From NCBI RefSeq assembly GCF_000744775.1, contig NZ_JQMP01000003.1, forward strand, positions 1,240,001 to 1,304,000: a stretch of DNA of 64,000 nucleotides, read 5' to 3'. Position 1 is the first letter of the stretch. Every line of letters begins with the position of its first letter. Origin of the DNA: Thermorudis peleae. GTDB lineage: Bacteria; Chloroflexota; Chloroflexia; Thermomicrobiales; Thermomicrobiaceae. Below, piece by piece: positions 60,467 through 64,000 of this stretch. The notes under the pieces were generated by a model that ran no database searches, was not told the origin of the DNA, and saw nothing but the letters and a program-made list of their open reading frames with translations. The translations under genes and the position numbers were made by a program.

Positions 60467-60787
60467 TTACCAAATCCCCAACTCTTCTTTCGCTGCTTCG
60501 CTCATCATGTCGGGGGTCCAGGGTGGTGACCAGACCAAATTGATATCGATCTCGCCGATATTCGGCAGATCTGCCAGGGCCTGTTGAATTTCCTCGACCA
60601 GAATCGGCCCGAGCGGACAACCAAATGAGGTCAGCGTCATGGTGATGAGCACGTCGGTCTTACCGTCGTGCTCATCAAGGTCAATGCCGTAGATTAAGCC
60701 GAGATCGACCACGTTAATGCCAATTTCAGGGTCATAGACCTGTTCTCGTAGGCGCTCACGGACGTCGTCTTCTGTGAAGTGCGGCAT
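60467..60787 (-). CDS. DUF59 metal-sulfur cluster assembly factor (SufT-like)
   Basis: A 106-residue MIP18/PaaD-type protein starting MPHFTEDDVRERLREQVYDP with EIGINVVDLGLIYGIDLDEH. It has the conserved cysteine in TMTLTSFGCPLGPILVEEIQ and the SPPWTPDMMSEAAKEELG tail. In suf operons this family helps load iron-sulfur clusters onto target proteins. The ATG at 60787 has AAAGGAG 10 bases before it. It is the last gene of the sufD-sufS-sufU-DUF59 run, 45 bases after sufU. Confidence 0.93.
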   Translation of the reverse strand: MPHFTEDDVRERLREQVYDPEIGINVVDLGLIYGIDLDEHDGKTDVLITMTLTSFGCPLGPILVEEIQQALADLPNIGEIDINLVWSPPWTPDMMSEAAKEELGIW

Positions 60788-60832
60788 GGCTGGCCGTCTC
60801 CTTTCGTTCACCGGGATGGTACGATACAGGAT

Positions 60833-61213
60833 TTAGGATGGCCATTCGTTGAGGCCATAGGCGGCGGCCTTGAGGACTTTTAGGCTCAGCAGCGCGCACT
60901 TGCGACGCGCTGGGCTAATAGGGATGCCTAATTCCTCAAGAAGGTCATCTGCCGTCAGCTGCTTCACGGCTTCAAGATCTTGGCCTTTGACCATCTCAGT
61001 CAAAATCGACGCCGCGGCTTGGCTAATGGCACACCCCCGTCCAGTGAAGGCGATCTCGGTGATCTTGCCATCGCGAATGCGAAGATCGATCCGAATGCGA
61101 TCACCACAGAGCGGGTTGCTGTCTTCAAAACTCCGGTCAGCCGGATCAAGCGTGCCGTAGTTACGCGGGTGTTCATAATGGTCAAGGATGTGTTCACGAT
61201 AGAGATCGGACAT
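60833..61213 (-). CDS. sufU: Iron-sulfur scaffold / sulfur-acceptor protein SufU
   Basis: A 126-residue IscU-like protein. The three ligand cysteines are in DSNPLCGDRIRIDLRI, GRGCAISQAAASILTEM and PARRKCALLSLKVLKAAA. Between the second and third cysteine lies the extra insertion (QDLEAVKQLTADDLLEELGI) found in SufU of Gram-positive-type bacteria. There SufU is a zinc-dependent sulfurtransferase for SufS. It lies 55 bases after sufS. Confidence 0.96.
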   Translation of the reverse strand: MSDLYREHILDHYEHPRNYGTLDPADRSFEDSNPLCGDRIRIDLRIRDGKITEIAFTGRGCAISQAAASILTEMVKGQDLEAVKQLTADDLLEELGIPISPARRKCALLSLKVLKAAAYGLNEWPS

Positions 61214-61268
61214 TGGTGATGCCCTCCGTTAGCACCCGATCGTCTCGGGTATATCCAATTCTATCCCC

Positions 61269-62522
61269 TTAGGAAACACGGAATGTATGCCGGACCAGGA
61301 GAAGACCTTCAACCAGGCGATCGATATCTTCAACAGTGTTGTAAAGGTAGAAGCTTGCGCGGGCCGTCGCGACGACGCCAAGCCGGTGCATCAAGGGCTG
61401 CGCACAGTGGTGCCCTGCGCGAATAGCGACACCAACTTCAACGTCGAGGATGCTCGCGATGTCGTGGGGATGGACTGTACCGAGCGTGAAGCTCACAACG
61501 CCACTGCGATCGTCGCCGCGCGGACCGTAGAGGGTGATGCCAGGGATTTCATCAAGGCGTGCAAGCGCGTAGTCGAGCAAGGCTCGCTCGTGTTGATGGA
61601 TAGCTGTCATCCCCACGTGCTGTAAGTAGTCAATGGCAGCGCCGAGGGCAACAGCATCAGCTACGCTTGGCGTTCCCGCTTCAAACTTGGCGGGAGGATC
61701 AGCCCAGGTTGAGCCTTCGAGGGTCACTGTGCGGATCATGTCGCCGCCACCGAGAAATGGTGGCATTGTTTCCAGGATAGCTCGCTTAGCGTAGAGCACG
61801 CCGATGCCCATTGGACCAAGCATTTTATGCCCGGAGAAGACGTAAAAGTCACAGTCCATTGCCTGGACGTCAATCGGAAGGTGTGGCGCAGCCTGGGCAC
61901 CGTCGATCAGTACCAGTGCCCCAGCCTGGTGTGCCTTATGCACCACGGTGGTGACAGGTGTGATAGTACCAAGGACGTTAGAAACGTGGGTGAGACTTAC
62001 CAGTTTGACATTGCCGCGCTCAAGCCACGTGTCCAGTTGCTCGAGCCGGAGCCGGCCGGTGTCGTCAATGTCGAGGTACCGGAGGATAATGCCACGTTCC
62101 TGGGCGAGGATTTGCCATGGAACGATGTTGCTGTGATGCTCCATCACGCTAAGGACGACGACATCACCTGACTGAAGGTTCGCTCGAGCCCAGCTATAAG
62201 CAACCAGGTTAATCCCCTCGGTTGTATTGCGGACAAAGATACATTCACGCGGATCAGCGGCATGAATGAATGCGGCCACCTTGGCCCGCGCTTCGTCGTA
62301 GGCCAGGGTGGCCGCTTCGCTCAGCTCATACACGCCGCGATGAATATTCGCGTTGATCGTGGTGTAGAACTGGGCCAGGGCATCAATGACCTGTCGTGGT
62401 TTTTGTGACGTTGCCCCACTGTCGAGATAGACAAGCGGTTTGTCGCCACGGACACGTCGTTCGAAAATGGGAAAGTCTTGGCGGATCTTGGCAACGTCAA
62501 GCATTGTTTGCGAGGGGCCCAT
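61269..62522 (-). CDS. sufS: Cysteine desulfurase SufS
   Basis: A 417-residue PLP enzyme that takes sulfur from cysteine for iron-sulfur cluster assembly. The N-terminus reads VAKIRQDFPIFERRVRGDKP with LVYLDSGATSQKPRQVIDAL. The PLP region is VLIDGAQAAPHLPIDVQAMD and the PLP lysine is in YVFSGHKMLGPMGIGVLYAK. The active-site Cys is in AIRAGHHCAQPLMHRLGV. The ATG at 62522 is chosen because AGGGCAGGG precedes it; ATGs at 62504 and 62540 are alternatives. It follows sufD by about 20 bases. Confidence 0.96.
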   Translation of the reverse strand: MGPSQTMLDVAKIRQDFPIFERRVRGDKPLVYLDSGATSQKPRQVIDALAQFYTTINANIHRGVYELSEAATLAYDEARAKVAAFIHAADPRECIFVRNTTEGINLVAYSWARANLQSGDVVVLSVMEHHSNIVPWQILAQERGIILRYLDIDDTGRLRLEQLDTWLERGNVKLVSLTHVSNVLGTITPVTTVVHKAHQAGALVLIDGAQAAPHLPIDVQAMDCDFYVFSGHKMLGPMGIGVLYAKRAILETMPPFLGGGDMIRTVTLEGSTWADPPAKFEAGTPSVADAVALGAAIDYLQHVGMTAIHQHERALLDYALARLDEIPGITLYGPRGDDRSGVVSFTLGTVHPHDIASILDVEVGVAIRAGHHCAQPLMHRLGVVATARASFYLYNTVEDIDRLVEGLLLVRHTFRVS

Positions 62523-62544
62523 CGATGCCCTGCCCTTCATTTCA

Positions 62545-63882
62545 CTAGAGTCCAAGCTTGCGATCGATCGCGCGTCGGACCGTCTCTTGTACTTCGGGCA
62601 CCGGAACGCGCTCGATAACCTCGTCGAAGAAGCCGTCGACAATCAGCTTAACGGCTTCAGTGCGGTTGATACCACGGCTCATAAGATAGAAGATGTATTC
62701 CTCTTCCACTTGCCCCACTGTTGCCCCGTGTGTGCACCGGACGTCGTTTGCGCCGATTTCCAGTTTGGGCATGGTGTCAGCACGCGCTGTGGGCGACAGC
62801 ACGAGGTTGCGGTTGGCCTGGTAGGCATCCGTCCGCTGCGCGTGCGGGAAGACCTTGATGAGCCCAGCGAAGACGGTGCGCGCGCGATCCTTAAGTGCCC
62901 CCTTGTAGAGCAAATCGCTTGTCGCATACGGTGAGATGTGCCATTGCCGTGTCTGGTGGTCGAAGTGCTGGTTGTCGTCAGCAAAGTAGAGCCCGAGCAA
63001 CTCGGCTGTTGCACCAGGCCCAACCAGATCACTGGCGATGTAGGCTTTGCTCAGTCGAGAACCAAGGGCAACATTCAACGTATTGAGGATGGCGTCCTGG
63101 TGAACGTGCCCTTCCTGGGTCGTGAAGTTCCAGACCGAGCGCCCCCAGTCCTGCAGCTGAATGTAGCGGACCTGGGCACCTTCGCCGACGTAGAGTTCGA
63201 CGACATTGGAGGCGATCAGCGGCTCGTCAACGGTCGGTGATGCCCAGGTATCGATCAAGACGACCGAGGCACCTTCTTCGACGATTACGAGGGTATGGGC
63301 AAAGATGCCAGTGTTCGGCGTTTCTGCCCAGACAAAGCTCCGTAGCGGCAGTTCAACCTGAACGTTCTTGGGGACATACAAGAACGTGCCGCCGCTCCAA
63401 AAAGCCGCATGTAGAGCAGTGAATTTGTTGGTATCAGGCTTAACGATCTCAGTCATGAAGAAGCGCTGGACGAGTTCTGGAACTTCCGCGATCGCTGTCC
63501 CAAGGTCTGTGAAAATCACACCTTGTTCACGCAGCGCTGGGTCAAGCGTGGCAAAGGCTGGAGCAGCATCGACTTGGACGACAAGGCCGAGTCGCCGCGC
63601 TTCATCGCCCAGGATCTCGATCAGCGCTGGTGGCAACTCATCAACGCTGGCGACACGACGCTCGAGCGCCCCATAAGGCTTGACAGTATCGATCGGTAGT
63701 CGGCGGATATCGGTGCGCCGCCAGTCTTCATCGGTGCGGCTTGGCATCGGGATCTGTTCATAAAGCGCCCAGGCTTCGAGGCGCTTGGCGCGGACCCAGT
63801 CTGGCTCCTGCCGTTGCCATGAGAGTGCTTCAACAGCCTCGCGCGAGAAGCCGCGAGTTAACTCGGCAGTGACTGTGCTCAT
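62545..63882 (-). CDS. sufD: Fe-S cluster assembly protein SufD
   Basis: A 445-residue SufB/SufD-family protein, part of the SufBCD scaffold. The N-terminal helical part has DWVRAKRLEAWALYEQIPMP and DEDWRRTDIRRLPID. The beta-helix core includes VQVELPLRSFVWAETPNTGI, TLVIVEEGASVVLIDTWASP and LGSRLSKAYIASDLVGPGAT. The C-terminal signature is MPKLEIGANDVRCTHGATVG and EEEYIFYLMSRGINRTEAVK. It lacks the extra cysteines typical of SufB, and fits SufD better. sufB and sufC must lie elsewhere, probably upstream beyond base 64000. The start is ATG 63882 or GTG 63894. Confidence 0.93.
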   Translation of the reverse strand: MSTVTAELTRGFSREAVEALSWQRQEPDWVRAKRLEAWALYEQIPMPSRTDEDWRRTDIRRLPIDTVKPYGALERRVASVDELPPALIEILGDEARRLGLVVQVDAAPAFATLDPALREQGVIFTDLGTAIAEVPELVQRFFMTEIVKPDTNKFTALHAAFWSGGTFLYVPKNVQVELPLRSFVWAETPNTGIFAHTLVIVEEGASVVLIDTWASPTVDEPLIASNVVELYVGEGAQVRYIQLQDWGRSVWNFTTQEGHVHQDAILNTLNVALGSRLSKAYIASDLVGPGATAELLGLYFADDNQHFDHQTRQWHISPYATSDLLYKGALKDRARTVFAGLIKVFPHAQRTDAYQANRNLVLSPTARADTMPKLEIGANDVRCTHGATVGQVEEEYIFYLMSRGINRTEAVKLIVDGFFDEVIERVPVPEVQETVRRAIDRKLGL

Positions 63883-63939
63883 TCGTCTGCTCACCCTCCG
63901 TTCTGTGCCTGGCTCGTGGACAACACGATGACATGAAGA

Positions 63940-63976
63940 GGCCGCTGGCTGGCGGAATCATGCCCAGCCAGCGGCC
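63940..63976 (-). terminator. Hairpin upstream of sufD
   Basis: A 13-bp stem GGCCGCTGGCTGG with CCAGCCAGCGGCC around an 11-base loop ends about 57 bases before sufD; TCTTC follows on the minus strand. It may terminate the gene before sufD or separate two parts of the suf operon. Confidence 0.45.
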
Positions 63977-64000
63977 CAGCCCCCGACCTGATCAGCCGAC

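Overview
The window is a 64 kb stretch of ordinary bacterial chromosome, dense in housekeeping and biosynthetic genes on both strands. I see no prophage, insertion sequence, CRISPR array or toxin-antitoxin island. Protein styles and gene neighbourhoods point to a Chloroflexota bacterium, perhaps a Thermomicrobia relative: HspR next to ClpB, SufS-SufU-SufD with a DUF59 factor, an EF-G paralogue, Tat-type lipoproteins with Cys-Gly-Gly starts, DUF2905, and a partial F420-type luciferase-like oxidoreductase. This placement is inference. Base composition is moderately GC-rich by eye.

Layout. 1-3.3 kb (minus): luciferase-like oxidoreductase (cut by the window edge), B3/4 protein, GT4 glycosyltransferase and the ribosome hibernation factor, then tRNA-Arg. 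3.5-5.1 kb: tRNA-Pro and selA. 5.1-12 kb: dnaG-dGTPase (minus), then uvrC, a TsaC-like gene and a glycolipid-type glycosyltransferase. 12-24 kb: two membrane proteins, rarA-rph, hisBC (minus), rluB-cmk-plsC-GNAT with nested overlaps, a DUF362 protein and a D,D-carboxypeptidase. 24-34 kb: hspR-clpB, small membrane proteins, peptidases, a HAD phosphatase-methyltransferase-dipeptidase run, and thrS behind a T-box. 34-44 kb: RNase HI-like gene, EF-G-like GTPase, M42 peptidase, and the run rseP-ispG-pfkB-queG-coaX. 44-47.5 kb: ilvBNC with an attenuator leader. 47.5-52.4 kb: a peptide-type ABC importer and an unknown gene. 52.6-57.6 kb: metX behind a SAM-I riboswitch, hom and asd from divergent promoters, and a P1 peptidase. 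57.6-64 kb: trehalose-phosphate-synthase-like gene, cupredoxin lipoprotein and the suf genes.

The most interesting theme is cis-acting RNA control of the aspartate and branched-chain amino acid pathways. Four nearby units each carry a different-looking terminator-containing leader: thrS (T-box), ilvBNC (a 56-codon leader peptide with a branched-chain codon cluster and a 13-bp antiterminator), metX (SAM-I riboswitch) and asd (an unassigned leader with a short ORF, competing helices and a strong terminator). Further unassigned structured leaders lie before the ABC binding protein, the GT4 gene and the GT28-like gene. The ilv and asd leaders and the small hydrophobic ORF before the ABC operon are the best candidates for undescribed biology. 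All structures were found by eye, without folding software or database searches.
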